The position numbers were made by a program, and so were the translations under genes. Under the pieces are notes generated by a model. The model was not told the origin of the DNA, ran no database searches, and saw only the letters and a list, made by a program, of their open reading frames with translations. 64,000 bases of DNA from Lutjanus erythropterus (Eukaryota; Chordata; Actinopteri; Lutjaniformes; Lutjanidae): positions 24,179,253-24,243,252 of the forward strand of contig CM034607.1 of the NCBI GenBank assembly GCA_020091685.1. Direction: 5' to 3'. Shown here piece by piece: positions 1-10,979 of this stretch (positions are counted from its first letter, which is position 1; the number at the start of each line of letters is the position of its first letter).

Positions 1-904
1 GTAAATGGGGGAAAAAATCTGCACATTATCTATAGATTAATTAAATCAGCCAGTGGGCTGAGTGCACACTACTTGGGTGCTAATCGAAGTTACATTTGGC
101 ATTGCAAGGTGAATGAATTCCTGCAGTTTGACCATTTCTTTTCAACAACAACAAAAAAACTATGATAAACCCTCTGTTTGTTACCTGTCCAGCAGCAAAC
201 AGCAGACAGACCAAGTTAACAAGCAGCTGGCAGTCCACTGTGGCGCATTCAGCAGCCTTGGAGGCAGATATTTCCCTCTAGAGTTGTGGAGATCAGAACA
301 GAGCTAAAGAGAGAGCGAGTACTGGACTCACGTTCTGCAGAGAGGCAGAGGCACGACTCCAAATTAATGCTAATGTTGATACATGTCAGTTTTAATGTAA
401 TAATGTGTCAGTTTTATGTTCATTGCTTGTTTGGCTGCCTCACAATGACCTAAAAAAAATCAATTAATGCAGGTTTAAACAGATCACTTTCACATCTGAG
501 TGACACGCTGCGGAGCACTCACATTCACAAAACCTCTGACAAACAAATGAAGAAAAATTAGCTCCATTACGGGGAGTGAATATACTCGAGGGCAAATGGA
601 AACACAATCCTATCGGAGGAAGCGCTCAATTTATTCCACAGACGCATCAGTGGGTGCCAAGCTACACGCTGGCTACTCTGTTTTCAGAAGGGATATCATA
701 AATCGCTCTCAGTCAAATGTATAACCTTGTAATTAAAACAAAATAAATCCCCCGCAAAGTGCCCACCAGAGGGTGATTCACTCAGATGAGTGATGGAAAA
801 GGAACCACATGCTCGCATTAGAGCTGTAGCAAGACAAACTAGACATGTTCAAGACACACAGTTCAATTACCAAGAAATTTACTACTTCATTTATTGAGCT
901 TTAA
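1..904. other. angpt1 intron 1, no recognised element
   Basis: AT-rich sequence with only short chance reading frames. I see no exon, RNA gene or clear repeat. It is intronic because angpt1 exon 1 lies at higher coordinates on the minus strand. Confidence 0.5.
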
Positions 905-914
905 AGAGAAATCA

Positions 915-1190
915 CTCATTCTTGTTGATATCTGGGTTCTGAACCATTTTTTGCATTGATGTCTGGGTCATTTCCACTTTTTTCGTGTTTATATCTGGGT
1001 TCTTGATCATTTTAAGCTTTAATATCTCGGTCTTGACGATTTTTAGTGCTGATTTTGAGGTTCTTAACCACTTTTAGCATTGATATCTTGGTTCTTGGTG
1101 ATTTTTAGTGTTGATATCTGGATCATTTACAAATTTTCAGGTTTATATCTGGGTTCTTGACAATATTTATCATTGACATCTGGCTAGCTG
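915..1190. repeat. Degenerate ~39-bp minisatellite
   Basis: About seven diverged units built around TTGATATCTGGGTTCTTGA followed by a T-rich stretch (ATTTTTAGTG). The TATCTGGGTTCT core recurs near 930, 990, 1148 and in weaker forms between. No coding potential. Confidence 0.75.
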
Positions 1191-4100
1191 TGAATTCTTA
1201 TCTGGGACAACGGTGTAGGACACGATTTGTCCCAGTTCTCAAGAATGGGTGGTATATAGTACATGTCTGCCCAGTATCAAAACTCAGGACGTTTGGGGCC
1301 ACCAGCTGCTCTGAAATATGATTTCTGGAAAAAATGGGACTCAAAACAAAGTGGGTTGCCATATTGAGCGTGACAAAACTTCTAAATGCCTCTTTTCCTG
1401 AAAATCAGGCACATTAACAACGTTGGGCTCATTTTCACGTCCATGTGGAAATACTATGGCAGGGCTGTAATGTTTTCCCCTATTCCCATGACACGCTAAG
1501 CAGAAAGCTCTGTTTCCTTTTCACTTTCGGTCTTAGTGCGGACTTCTCTGGAAGCTGTTATTGTAGTGTCCTTCAGCAATTTCCATGGTTTCCTTTTTAT
1601 AAGTTTCGGGGTCAGGAAGGAAGAGCTTTTTATTCCTCTGAGCATTTCCTTGCCCTTCTGCATCATCCGATTGTTGGTTTTGGCCCACATTATCAGTGAA
1701 AATAAACTCTTATAGAGGCAGTCACCCCTAAAATAGATGGGTTTCTCCTTGGATCCCCAAACATGCTGTGTGGCCCTCTGATAGCATTAAGTAGAGAAAC
1801 ATATTCACCCTTTCTCCTATGAACTCCCAGTATGGAAGGGAAACAAGCTGCTGCCCACATGTCAGTGTATCCATTTAAACCACTGTTTATGCAGCACAGT
1901 CTTGTTCGTTGAGAGGCAGAATGATGGGAATTTCACAGGGATAAGACACCAATGATAGCTTCCCCCCTCCCTTTGTTCAACAGCTTAGTTTGGCACAGGC
2001 CACCCTTCTCAAGAAACACTGCTCTCAACCACTTTCTACTGTCTCCACCAGCAGGGAAATGAGAAGATCTATCACTTTCGCTCCCAAGAGCAGAAACACG
2101 GTTTGGCTGGCTAAACTTCTATCTGAGCCAAATTTTAAGAGAAGTAGAAAGGATATTAACAAAATGTGCTGTGAGATACAGTATGCTTCTACTACTTTTT
2201 ACTCAATGCAAACTTCTATCAGTGCAATCCTCATTGCCATTCAATACTCCAAAGTCGAACAGCGAGAGTAATGCCTTGGTCAAATTGTAGTACCGTTCAT
2301 ACTACACAACTTTCTGTCGTGTAATGTCTTGAAGGAGTGTTGAAGTTTGCACAATGCATGACTGACTGGCAACACATTACAAGATCTTTCACCAAGAGGA
2401 ATCCTCAACAAGTCCGTCTGCTCTCCAAACTACAAAAACACACACGAGAAGTGACATTAGATCATTAATACTGAAGCATCAGTGTGCAGCATGTTACTGT
2501 TGTAGCTGCTGGCGGTGGAGCTTTAGAAATACTTTTTGCTCATTTATTTTATTCGGGCTGTTCTGGCTGCTGCTTGGATGCTCTTCCGTCTCTCCCTTTC
2601 GACTCCTCTCCTCTGCGTTTGCTCTTACTGGCTGTAATTTGTTGCATGGTTGCCAGACCCATCCCCGACACGACCAGATATTAAACCTGCTTAATATCGT
2701 GAAGCTGTCTGTAAGGCATCAAGGAGCTCTCTGGGAGTTCTTGTATTATGTCTTTGAACAGTTCACACATAAAAATCACACCAGTTTGTCTCTGATCTGG
2801 TGTTTTTGATATGTTTTTATATCTTTTTTACCTTGTTTTATGCTTTTATTATTACTTATGTTGTTTCACTTTTTCCTCTGTTTTTATTTTCTCTTTTGTA
2901 AGTTTATTAAGGCACATTTAGAGTGGGTGCTAATAGCTATCTTCCAAGTCCATAACAGAGGTGTGGTTGTCATCTGAGTCAGACTGTGTAATATCCATTT
3001 TTGAGATGTGTCAGATGGCGCAATGAACGGCTGGCGAATGGTCCTGCTATGACAAAAAAAAAAAAAAACTAATTTAAACACAATTCAGTCATCAACTCAC
3101 ATCAACAATCTGATTGTAATCTGTTCTGGCCAGTGTCTATGCAACAAAAAAAAAAAAATCAAAAACAGGGAATGGAAAGTAAACTTGAGATGAATGTTTT
3201 TTAGCCTCAGCATTATGCCAACTTGTGCTGTATTCTGGATAATTTCATTTTGTGTTTTAATTTGAAATGTCGGTTGCAGTGGCAGTTACATTGCGAGAGA
3301 GTTTTGGCCCTAAAGTTTTGACTGTCAGCATTGTGACGTAGCTTGTTTTTGGTTTACAAGGCTCTCTCAAGGCCTTTCACACTACCGCCACCTCAAGTCA
3401 TTTCTGTTTACTTGTCAGGGAAGACAGCAGAGGGAAAGCCATTTCGACTGGACATTATCAGATATCATGTGTTTTTTGGAGTACCCAAAGCTGTACAACA
3501 CAGCACTAGCCACAAACACAGAAAAACAACACATTCTACTTGTGGAACCAGTGATTAAAACCTTGTTTCTTGGGGAATTATTTACATGACATAGCCATGT
3601 TTTTCTCCCTTACCTTTATTTCATAGATGCCCATATAAGCTAACAGATATTTGCAAGCTAGTATACGTTTTGTGGACTTTTGGGTGGTTTGTACCAACAT
3701 CCTTGGACTGCAGTGACAACAGTGACTTTTACAAACACTTTGCTTTTCAGGGGAATGCTCTTGCAGGTGGGTCGGTGCCAGGGTGGTTCCCACACAGTGG
3801 TGTGAAAGAGCACCATGTTTTGACTGATTTCTTCAAAGATTCACAACTTTTATCTGGAAGAGCCCAAATTGCACATTGATTACTTTTTTTGTAGTTTGTA
3901 TCCTTCTTTTAAGCCTTAATTTTGCAAAGCATCATGTACATTACGTTAAGAAAGGTGCTACACAACTAAAGGTTAATTGTTAACATTGCTCCATGCGTGA
4001 AATATCTTGTTTCCTGCTGCATTTTCTCCCTGAGATCAGAGCCAACCATGTCCGAGGCTCCTCGCCTTGCAGGCAGGCTGCAGCAGTAATCCTTGGACAA

Positions 4101-5419
4101 ACACAAGCCACCTTTGACTGGTCAGGAATGTTATCAGGGTCCATATACTCTGCCCATGGCCGAGGAAGGAAAGATCTCAGACTTAAAATGTTTTCCCAAC
4201 AGCTGTTTGCTGCATCACTCTCTCCGTTTACCCCCCACACTGGACTGCACTACCCAGGCACGGGGGTGCTATCTGGACTGGTCTCCTCCGTCCGTCTCTT
4301 TCATCAGGGCTGGCTGGAGCAGCTCTCGCTTAGACAAGCAGTAAAAACGCTGGCGTGATTAAGATAGATAGACTGGCCAGGACACTTAATCTTCTGTCCA
4401 ATGAAAAATGTTAACTGCATCCTGATGTTCCCCCCCATGCAGTGCAATTAGGCTGAATTACCACTGTGTGTTTAAGTGTCCCCACTGAAATGCCTACTCC
4501 AATTCCTTTCTTGTGCTAATCTTTCACTTGGTCCTTGTGTTTTTCAATGACATGCACCCAGAAAATTAAATATCCTCCTGTTTAAACATTTTAAAACATA
4601 ATCCAACAACGATGACATCAAACAATCATGTCGATGTTGGGTTTTTAAAAATAAAATGTGCGATCACAAAAGAGGAATGATAGTATCAGTGGGGATGGCA
4701 GACGTTTTCACAGACTCCTTTTTTACATCTGAGGAGAAAGTTACTCTAGAGATCTCATTAGTCAAACCTTCAGTCTACCGACGCTGCCGTTGTGTTTTCA
4801 TAGTATCACTTGTACTATCACAGACGGATGAGGTCCACTGAGCAAAGATAAAGCCGGTGTTATTTCACCCCTGGCCTTTCTTGACACATGGATCGCTTTT
4901 GGGAGCCGTGCAGAAACACACACTCAGGTTTTCAGACTTGACTCAAGTCTGACACAAATAGTGAACTGCTGTAGAGACTCATCAATAAAAGATGCAGTGT
5001 ATTTCTTTAATTAGATGGATGCTTATTGGTATTTAGCCTTCTAAAGTGAAAAACAGTGCAGAATATTTTGCCCGAATCTTGCTTGTTTTTCTTATTTCTG
5101 CCATATAAAGGTGAATGTACACTGATTAGATAATTCTTAGCTGACAAAGTTTTTATTTATTCATTAGTTTAAATCATCAAGGAATTGTTGCAACATGAAC
5201 CTTTGCTATTGTGGCACAGATGTCATGTACCAGCACTACTGCTAACTGTAAGTAGAAGCTTCATTAGCCTTTAGATCAACATGACATTCAGGCAAAACTG
5301 ACCTACAAACACATAAATGTAGATGGGGAAGCTGCCAATTCATGTTTCTTCATCCTTTTTATCCAGAAAAACGTCAGTCATGCCAGTCTTGCCCAGACCG
5401 ATATGACAGCGACATTTGA
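1191..5419. other. angpt1 intron 1, mostly unique sequence
   Basis: Scanned for exon 2 of angpt1 (a coiled-coil exon on the minus strand); none found. Contains short homopolymers, for example an A run at 3052-3068. Open frames are short and resemble no known protein. Confidence 0.45.
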
Positions 5420-5870
5420 TAAATCAGCCAATCTGGTATTAACGCATGTATGTCTATGCTGCTAACTGTGCTGTAGCTGCCATTAGCTAGCTAGCTCAAT
5501 TAGCGGTCCATTTAGACTCTGAAACCAACGGGAGGCCAGTTGACAAAGACATGGTGGGTTTGAGCGGGGACAGGAGGCATGAAGCGTTAGAGAAGAAAGT
5601 TTATAGGGAGTTCATCTGTCAGGATACATCAACCATCATGTTGGTAAGTCTGGCACTTTTTTTGTGACATTGTTTAGAACAGCAAGAATCATTAGCATCT
5701 TTGCCATTAGAAATGAAAGCTATCTCCGTATTAAAATGGCTAAAAATGCTTCACATTTGTTATATACTTTGTTGAGCTGTCTACATACATTATGTTAAAT
5801 GTTTCCAACAATGTTCGAACACTGAGAAATATGTAATTTATCCGAGGTAACTGCGTTTCCTGCTAGCTGT
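5420..5870. mobile_element. Probable DNA-transposon remnant
   Basis: Contains stretches I recognise as recurrent in percomorph genomes: GCTAGCTAGC clusters near 5487 and 5868, a segment beginning GAAGAAAGTTTATAGGGAG near 5591, and the CATGTTGGTAAGTCTGGC stretch at 5637-5654. Ends and superfamily are unclear; no transposase is encoded. Confidence 0.4.
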
Positions 5871-6539
5871 TGCTAGCTAATTGTTAATTGCTATAATTTC
5901 TGGGAAAAGACAGGATATCTCGGATATGTCAGAGAGTGAGAAAGGAAGTCATTCAAAATGTAACATGAGTAAAACTCAGAAAAATTTTAATATTACCTCA
6001 TCCATTAACGTGATTTCTCCCATGATCCAACACCACTTCATGATGTCATCAAACTACATCTTTTGTTCTTGTCTTAATGTGAGAGAGACCCCTAGCAGCA
6101 GAATTTAGATTTTAAAGGCTCATTATTATGGTTTTAAATTTCTGCATCATGGTGTTAACATTGTTACTCATAATATTCTGTCTTAGCCGTGGAAGTCTGT
6201 TTTCTGGTCTACCCAAATACATATGTTAAATTTAAATCAATATCAAACGTGCAACAGTCAGTTGACTAACAGCTTGAGCTAGGTGAGTAGAAACCTCTGT
6301 AGTTGGAGCAGTCCTAATTTACACACACAGCTATGTAAAATTTACAGTACACCCTGACATACACCATATACAGTAAATTCCTCCTCTAAACTGAGATAAA
6401 GTCTGTGATATACAGTCCAATGATAAGCTGATGTCTAACAGATTCTAACTTGTACGCTCAAAAACCCTGTAACTGGGGACTCACACATATTTGTGTCTGC
6501 TCTGTGGTTCAGTAAGAAATGAGGGTCGAGTCGCCTCCA

Positions 6540-6840
6540 ACCCTACATCTCCCTAATTACAAACTCCATCAACATCTCGCTCTAACGCACAGTGACCAAC
6601 GGCTGGTTAATTGATGAGGAATGACTATTTCCTCCAACCTGAGGAGTGAAAAGTTTACTTTCTGTGAGTAAATGAGAAGCAGGCACACAGCAGAGAAGCC
6701 CAGACGGTTTGGGGGAGGACATGCTGACTGCTAATGAATAGACTGGGGGGTATATTGATGAAGTTCAGGTTGACTAATTCCCCAGCTCCACTGTAATTCA
6801 TCAAATCCATCAGGTGTTATCTGGGCATGCATTTGCTTTA
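6540..6840. promoter_or_regulatory. Candidate intronic conserved noncoding segment
   Basis: A repeat-free stretch in angpt1 intron 1 with many homeodomain-type ATTA/TAAT cores (CTAATTAC, TTAATTGATGAGG, GCTAATGAAT, GACTAATTC, GTAATTCATC). This is a compositional impression; cross-species alignment would decide. Confidence 0.25.
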
Positions 6841-6848
6841 AGGCACAC

Positions 6849-7418
6849 CAAAGGTGGGAGTAAGTCACACGTGTGCAGTTCACAGGCAAATCTCAAGTCT
6901 GAACAAAGTCCCACGTTACTGCGGTGAGAATCAAGTGAGTCAAGTCGAGTCAAAAGTCAAGTCATTGGAAATTCTGATGACCAAGGCCTACCCCAGTTTC
7001 TGCACTTAAATGAAACACAGTTGTAGGCTAACTGGTTTAACTGGTTAACATTATATGGCCCCAAATCAGTCCCCCAATAGTGCATTAGAGAAGAGAAGAC
7101 ATATTAAAGTCATAGTTCTGATTATTTGAAGGTGATCTGTATGTTTTTGGTGTTTGGGGGAACTTATATGAGAAAGATCACTGAATTTATATGTGGAAAA
7201 ATTATGACTCAGTCCGTCATCCCAACCAACTCTTTCTTAGCACTGGGTTTCTGGGTTTTAATAGACTGTGAATCATCATAAAATGATGTGCACTATGGGA
7301 TTTAGAAAGTCCTTCTCAGTCGTCTCAAGTCATGAAGTCAAAGTCAAGTTGAATCTTTTATCAATGTTAATCAAGCAACTCTCAAGTCAAGTCACGTGAC
7401 TCAAATCCCCTACCTTTG
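6849..7418. mobile_element. hAT-like miniature element (CAAAGGTGGG ends)
   Basis: The left end begins CAAAGGTGGGAGTAAGTCAC. The right end is its inverse, ending in CCCCTACCTTTG. Both ends carry GTCACACGTG/GTCACGTG and multiple AAGTCAAGTC words. This is the very common fish 'AGGTGGG...AGTCAAGTC' repeat. About 570 bases with no transposase. Flanking 8-bp direct repeats are not clear, so it is old. Confidence 0.75.
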
Positions 7419-8422
7419 TGCTTCACGCAGTTGTTTTGCAGACAGAAAAATAAACCATTAGCATTAAGCAATAAATCACAGATCCAACCTGCTAATCTTA
7501 TTTGAGAACGACAATATTGTGGAAAGTCGAGGAGCAGGAGAGAGCCGGTTCTGCCGAATTTGGAAGTTTGTTTATTTGATTCATGTATTCATTTCGGGGA
7601 GATAGTCTCACTTTCTTTGGAGACACAAAGTCTCAAAGCTTAGAAAAGCAGAGTGCCTGCCAAGCTATATCGCCATATCAGTGATGGCCTTAAACTTTGC
7701 AACTCATTAACGCTACAGTAGAACCATATTTGAACATAGTAAACATGTCAGTAGATCTATAAATAAACTGTAATAAAGTAATTAAATGAGAGATATTTTA
7801 TGTCATATCAGCTCAGTTATAATGATGTTTGTGTTTGTTTTATTCTATAGAAAAATAAAACAGGTTATAGATGTGACTCTTCTGGATTTTCATGTTACAC
7901 TTGCACGTCCTTGACTTGAACAAATAAAGGCAGCTTTCTCTTTCTCTGTCTTTTCCTCCTCTGAGTGTCTCTGGGGGCTCTCTCTGACTTCCTGCCATTA
8001 AAGAGAAAGCCCACTGGAGAACAGGGGGTGACTGACATATAACTACCTCTGCTCTATGACCGACGCTCCACACAACTCAACTGGACATCTGTGGAATTTA
8101 CTCAAAGGGTGGTTTACTCGGGAAAACGTAGAGAAAGCGGGAGAAAATAGACATTGCTCGCTGGACGGCAGACAGAGACTCAACCATCCAAGATATCTAT
8201 AGAGACTATAAAGTCAGACAGCTGTGTGACATCAAGAACAAAAAGTTCATTTCAGATAGTGTACACAGTTACATAACAGCATAGCAGTGTTAATATAAAT
8301 AGTTTTGCATATTCTGGCTTCTAGATTATTAAAAGCACATTTTCTTGTTGTCTGATAGAAGCTTTGTTTGTCAAATTGACCACGACGTATGTTTGAGTTT
8401 ACCCATTAATTTTAGAGGTTTA
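7419..8422. other. angpt1 intron 1, no recognised element
   Basis: AT-rich sequence without convincing exon or repeat. An open frame at 7840-8073 on the minus strand is short and unlike any known protein. Confidence 0.45.
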
Positions 8423-8590
8423 CAAGTCAAGTCAGTTTTATTTATATATCCCAGTATCACAGATCACAATTTGCCTCAGGGGGCTTTACAATCTGTACAG
8501 TTTACGACACCATCTATCCTGTAGACCCTCAATCAGCTGAGGAAAGTCTCCCTGCAAAAATCTTACAAACAGGGGGAAAAAAATGCAAGA
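8423..8590 (+). mobile_element. LINE/SINE-type interspersed repeat, left part
   Basis: Begins CAAGTCAAGTCAGTTTTATT, followed by ATATCCCAGTATCACAG, TTGCCTCAGGGGGCTTTACA and a CAATCAGCTGAGGAAAGTC-like segment. This is a well-known teleost retroposon tail module. It stops at about 8590, where another element begins; the rest resumes near 9410. Confidence 0.7.
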
Positions 8591-9409
8591 AAAGGGATAG
8601 TTCACACCATTTGAACCTGAACAGCAATGCCTCTATCTTACTCAAGATAATCCACAGACCTTGTTCTGAGTAATTTCATGTAAGAACTACTTTCTTTCAG
8701 CAGTACAATCTCCAGGGACTAATAAAAAGAACTAGAACCAGAACTAGTAACTAGGTCATGATTCTTGGAAAGGGACACTGGTTTTGAGGGCCATTTGGTC
8801 CCATTGTATTGGAGAGAAGACAGACATGTCTATGGCCAAGATCTCCAAAACTCACAAGGAAAAAATCTAGATGAATAAACCCTACTACTAATAACACACT
8901 AACCTTCCCCAGATGGTTTGTTACACAGAACCATCTGGGGAATCGTCCATAGAAACTGCTTGGAAAAGGGCAGGCACTTGGCAGGTGATTAGATGAACCA
9001 TCTGTCACATCTGACACAATCAGGAGAAGAGCAAAACATATTTTCCATTGAGAAAAGCCTTCAGGGTCAGTCTGCTCTTCTTTTAGTGAAGAAATACTCA
9101 AATTGTGATATAACTAATGCTATTGCAGTCGCCAAGCTAACCTCTTCAGAAGCCGCCATTGTTTGTTCGAGACAGCTTGCTTCCATGGGTGCTTCTTGCT
9201 GCTGTCACACCTGAAACCACGTCCGTAGCTGCCGGTAGTCTTATTATACCGATTGGCTGCACCACTTTTGGTGCGGACACAAACTGATAACTCAAAGCCT
9301 CGCAAGATGGATTCTCGTGTGATCTCACAAATCCAGCTGCCTCGCAAGGAAATAGCACTATAGGCTAGGGGAAAATATGTTTTTTTGATTTGGGGGTGAA
9401 CTGTCCCTT
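8591..9409. mobile_element. Terminal-inverted-repeat element inserted in the retroposon
   Basis: The left end reads AAAGGGATAGTTCAC and the right end is its inverse, GTGAACTGTCCCTTT. The interior has segments familiar from percomorph repeats: ATAATCCACAGACCTTGTTC near 8650 and CATATTTTCCCC (minus strand) near 9370. No transposase frame is present; the several 60-116 codon frames here have no protein resemblance. A perfect hairpin sits at 8905-8942. Confidence 0.7.
8905..8942. repeat. Perfect 14-bp inverted repeat, 10-nt loop
   Basis: TTCCCCAGATGGTT at 8905-8918 is exactly complementary to AACCATCTGGGGAA at 8929-8942. It lies inside the terminal-inverted-repeat element. Confidence 0.95.
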
Positions 9410-9500
9410 TAAGGAAGAGCCACAGAGGAGAGATCCCTCACGCAGGACAGACATGCAATAGATGTTGTGTACAGAACAGAACAGAACAGCAGATTCAGAT
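9410..9500 (+). mobile_element. LINE/SINE-type interspersed repeat, right part
   Basis: Resumes the retroposon with GGAAGAGCCACAGAGGAGAG, ATCCCTCACGCAGGACAG and a GCAATAGATGTTGTGTACAG segment, the order expected after the left part. A short AGAAC repeat follows at 9474-9488. Confidence 0.65.
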
Positions 9501-9999
9501 CAAATACAAATTTTGATGACAAAAATTCTGATATAAAATAAGTGTAATCATGAGACCAATGATGCTGCACTTTTAGATACGGCTGTAATCCTTCCAGCTA
9601 AGTCTCTTTTTGTGCACGTTTTTTCACTGACATTTGTGCGTCCCTGTGACATTTCAGTCTCCGACTGGTCACACATCATCACATAGGAAAAACATTCTCA
9701 ACTCCTAAAGCATATAAACTCTCTCCTACTGACAAACACTTTGACAAACAGCGTGTCGACCACGAGAAAACAGCAAACGCAGGCTGGTTTCTGGTCTGAG
9801 AGCCTCATCCAGAAACCAAAACAAGTTATCTTGTGAAGCCGCGAACAGACACTCTGTGGAGACCACACACCCGACGGAAACACAAATATCTCAACAAACA
9901 TACAACAGTGGGACCACTTCAAAAGACATCCAGTCTCCTGCAGGGCTGTTGCGCTTCAATGCACTTCAATACACAACTTTCTAAACATGGATCTTATTA
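9501..9999. other. angpt1 intron 1, no recognised element
   Basis: No exon, RNA gene or repeat recognised. Open frames at 9698-9922 (minus) and 9833-10021 (plus) are short and unlike known proteins. Confidence 0.45.
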
Positions 10000-10487
10000 C
10001 AGGGTTTCTGCAGGTACTTAAAATGTCTAAAATCCAATAATCCAAATTTAAGGCTATAAAATGTCCTAAAATTGATTGGATTATGGAGTTAAAGGCATGC
10101 AACGCAACATTTCCCTAAAGACAATGAATGGACCATTCATAAACCCTTTCAATCATCACTTAAGCCCCGTCAGAAGTGTGTGGTGGTGGCTGCATCTGCA
10201 GACACCCTGCCCATAGTCTGTATTTTCTTATCATCTCATTATTTATTTGATATCCTGGGAATAAGACTCAACAATCTATTATCTTTCTAGCGTGTTTATG
10301 AACAGCTCGGACTAATCCTACTGACTCTACGTTCAACTTTTGTTTAATAAGGATGCATTAACTTCAGTCTTGCATTTAAAGCTCTTATATATTGAGGACG
10401 TTGGTGTCCTGATTCTGACTCTGCTAAAAACGTAAAAATGTCTTTAAAAATCTTAAATTTAACTTGTCGAAACCTGCAGAAACCTTG
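10000..10487. mobile_element. hAT-like miniature element next to angpt1 exon 1
   Basis: The left end CAGGGTTTCTGCAGG and the right end CCTGCAGAAACCTTG are inverted repeats with one mismatch. The subterminal sequence is rich in TTAAAATGTC/TCTTAAA words, as in a common fish hAT-type repeat. No transposase. The right end is 87 bases from the angpt1 splice donor. Flanking 8-bp sequences do not match clearly. Confidence 0.75.
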
Positions 10488-10565
10488 AATTAAAACAGGA
10501 AAACTCAGCTGCATTCCTGTTTCAGTTGACCATGATGTGATGACAGCCAAAATTATAATATCTCC

Positions 10566-10577
10566 TACTCTTACCTT
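10566..10577 (-). other. angpt1: 5' splice site of angpt1 intron 1
   Basis: Read on the minus strand the junction is CAGAAG|GTAAGA, an almost perfect vertebrate donor. The exon's last base is 10575 and the intron begins at 10574. Cutting here ends the protein at WLQK, the point where the family homology stops; beyond it the translation is unlike any angiopoietin. Confidence 0.92.
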
Positions 10578-10979
10578 CTGTAGCCACTGGGTATAGTTCT
10601 CCATAATGTGCTCAAGCTGCTGGATCTTCTGGCTGGGAAAGTCTGCCTCAGGCGGCGGAGCGTCCCTCTGGAGAGAGTTGGCGTTCTGCTGGGGGCTACC
10701 GGCTTTGGCCTCCCTGCAGGAGCCTCCTCTGCCTCCGTCTCCCTCAGGTAGGATGAACGTGTAGGTGCACTGGCCATGCTGGATCTTATGAAAGCGTCTG
10801 TTGCTGTAATTATTGCTGCTACTACTTCCTCCGCTACTGCTGCTACTGCTACTGCTGCTGCCACCTGTGCTGCTGCTGCTATCCGTCCCTCTCCTCTGCT
10901 CCCCTCCTCCGCAGCTGACGATCACCAGAAGTGCCGCCACGGAGAGCAAGTGTTGGGCGAAGTTGTACCACAGCATCAT
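10575..10979 (-). CDS. angpt1: Angiopoietin-1, first coding exon (residues 1-135)
   Basis: Secreted ligand of the endothelial TIE2 (TEK) receptor, acting in vessel stabilisation. The exon encodes 135 residues, exactly 45 x 9 bases, ending in phase 0. Visible in order: hydrophobic signal peptide (residues about 9-22, LLSVAALLVIV core); EQRR motif; a Ser/Gly/Asn tract (34-57); the conserved block IQHGQCTYTFILPE (67-79) with Cys71; Cys88; LQRDAP (103-108); and the coiled-coil start LEHIMENYTQWLQK (122-135) with a sequon at Asn128. HGQC, LQRDAP and MENYTQWLQK match mammalian ANGPT1 rather than ANGPT2, and the exon stops after WLQK, as I recall for the mammalian first exon. The start is a double ATG; the second has A at -3 and is the better context, the first is taken by convention. 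The frame runs on 76 codons into the intron before a stop, but a consensus donor precedes that. The remaining coiled coil and the fibrinogen-like domain lie outside the window. Odd point: the Ser/Gly tract, about 25 residues, is absent from mammalian ANGPT1. Confidence 0.94.
10815..10880 (-). repeat. Ser/Gly-coding trinucleotide tract in angpt1
   Basis: Residues 34-55 of the angpt1 exon are almost all serine and glycine, coded by mixed AGC, AGT and GGN triplets. The tract contains runs of four, nine and four serines. Mixed synonymous codons mean it is an imperfect, probably length-variable coding microsatellite between the signal peptide and the first conserved cysteine. Confidence 0.9.

Noticed and set aside
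10344..10574. Continuation of the angpt1 open frame for 76 codons past WLQK
   Set aside because: A consensus splice donor lies exactly where homology ends, and part of the extension is inside an hAT-like element.
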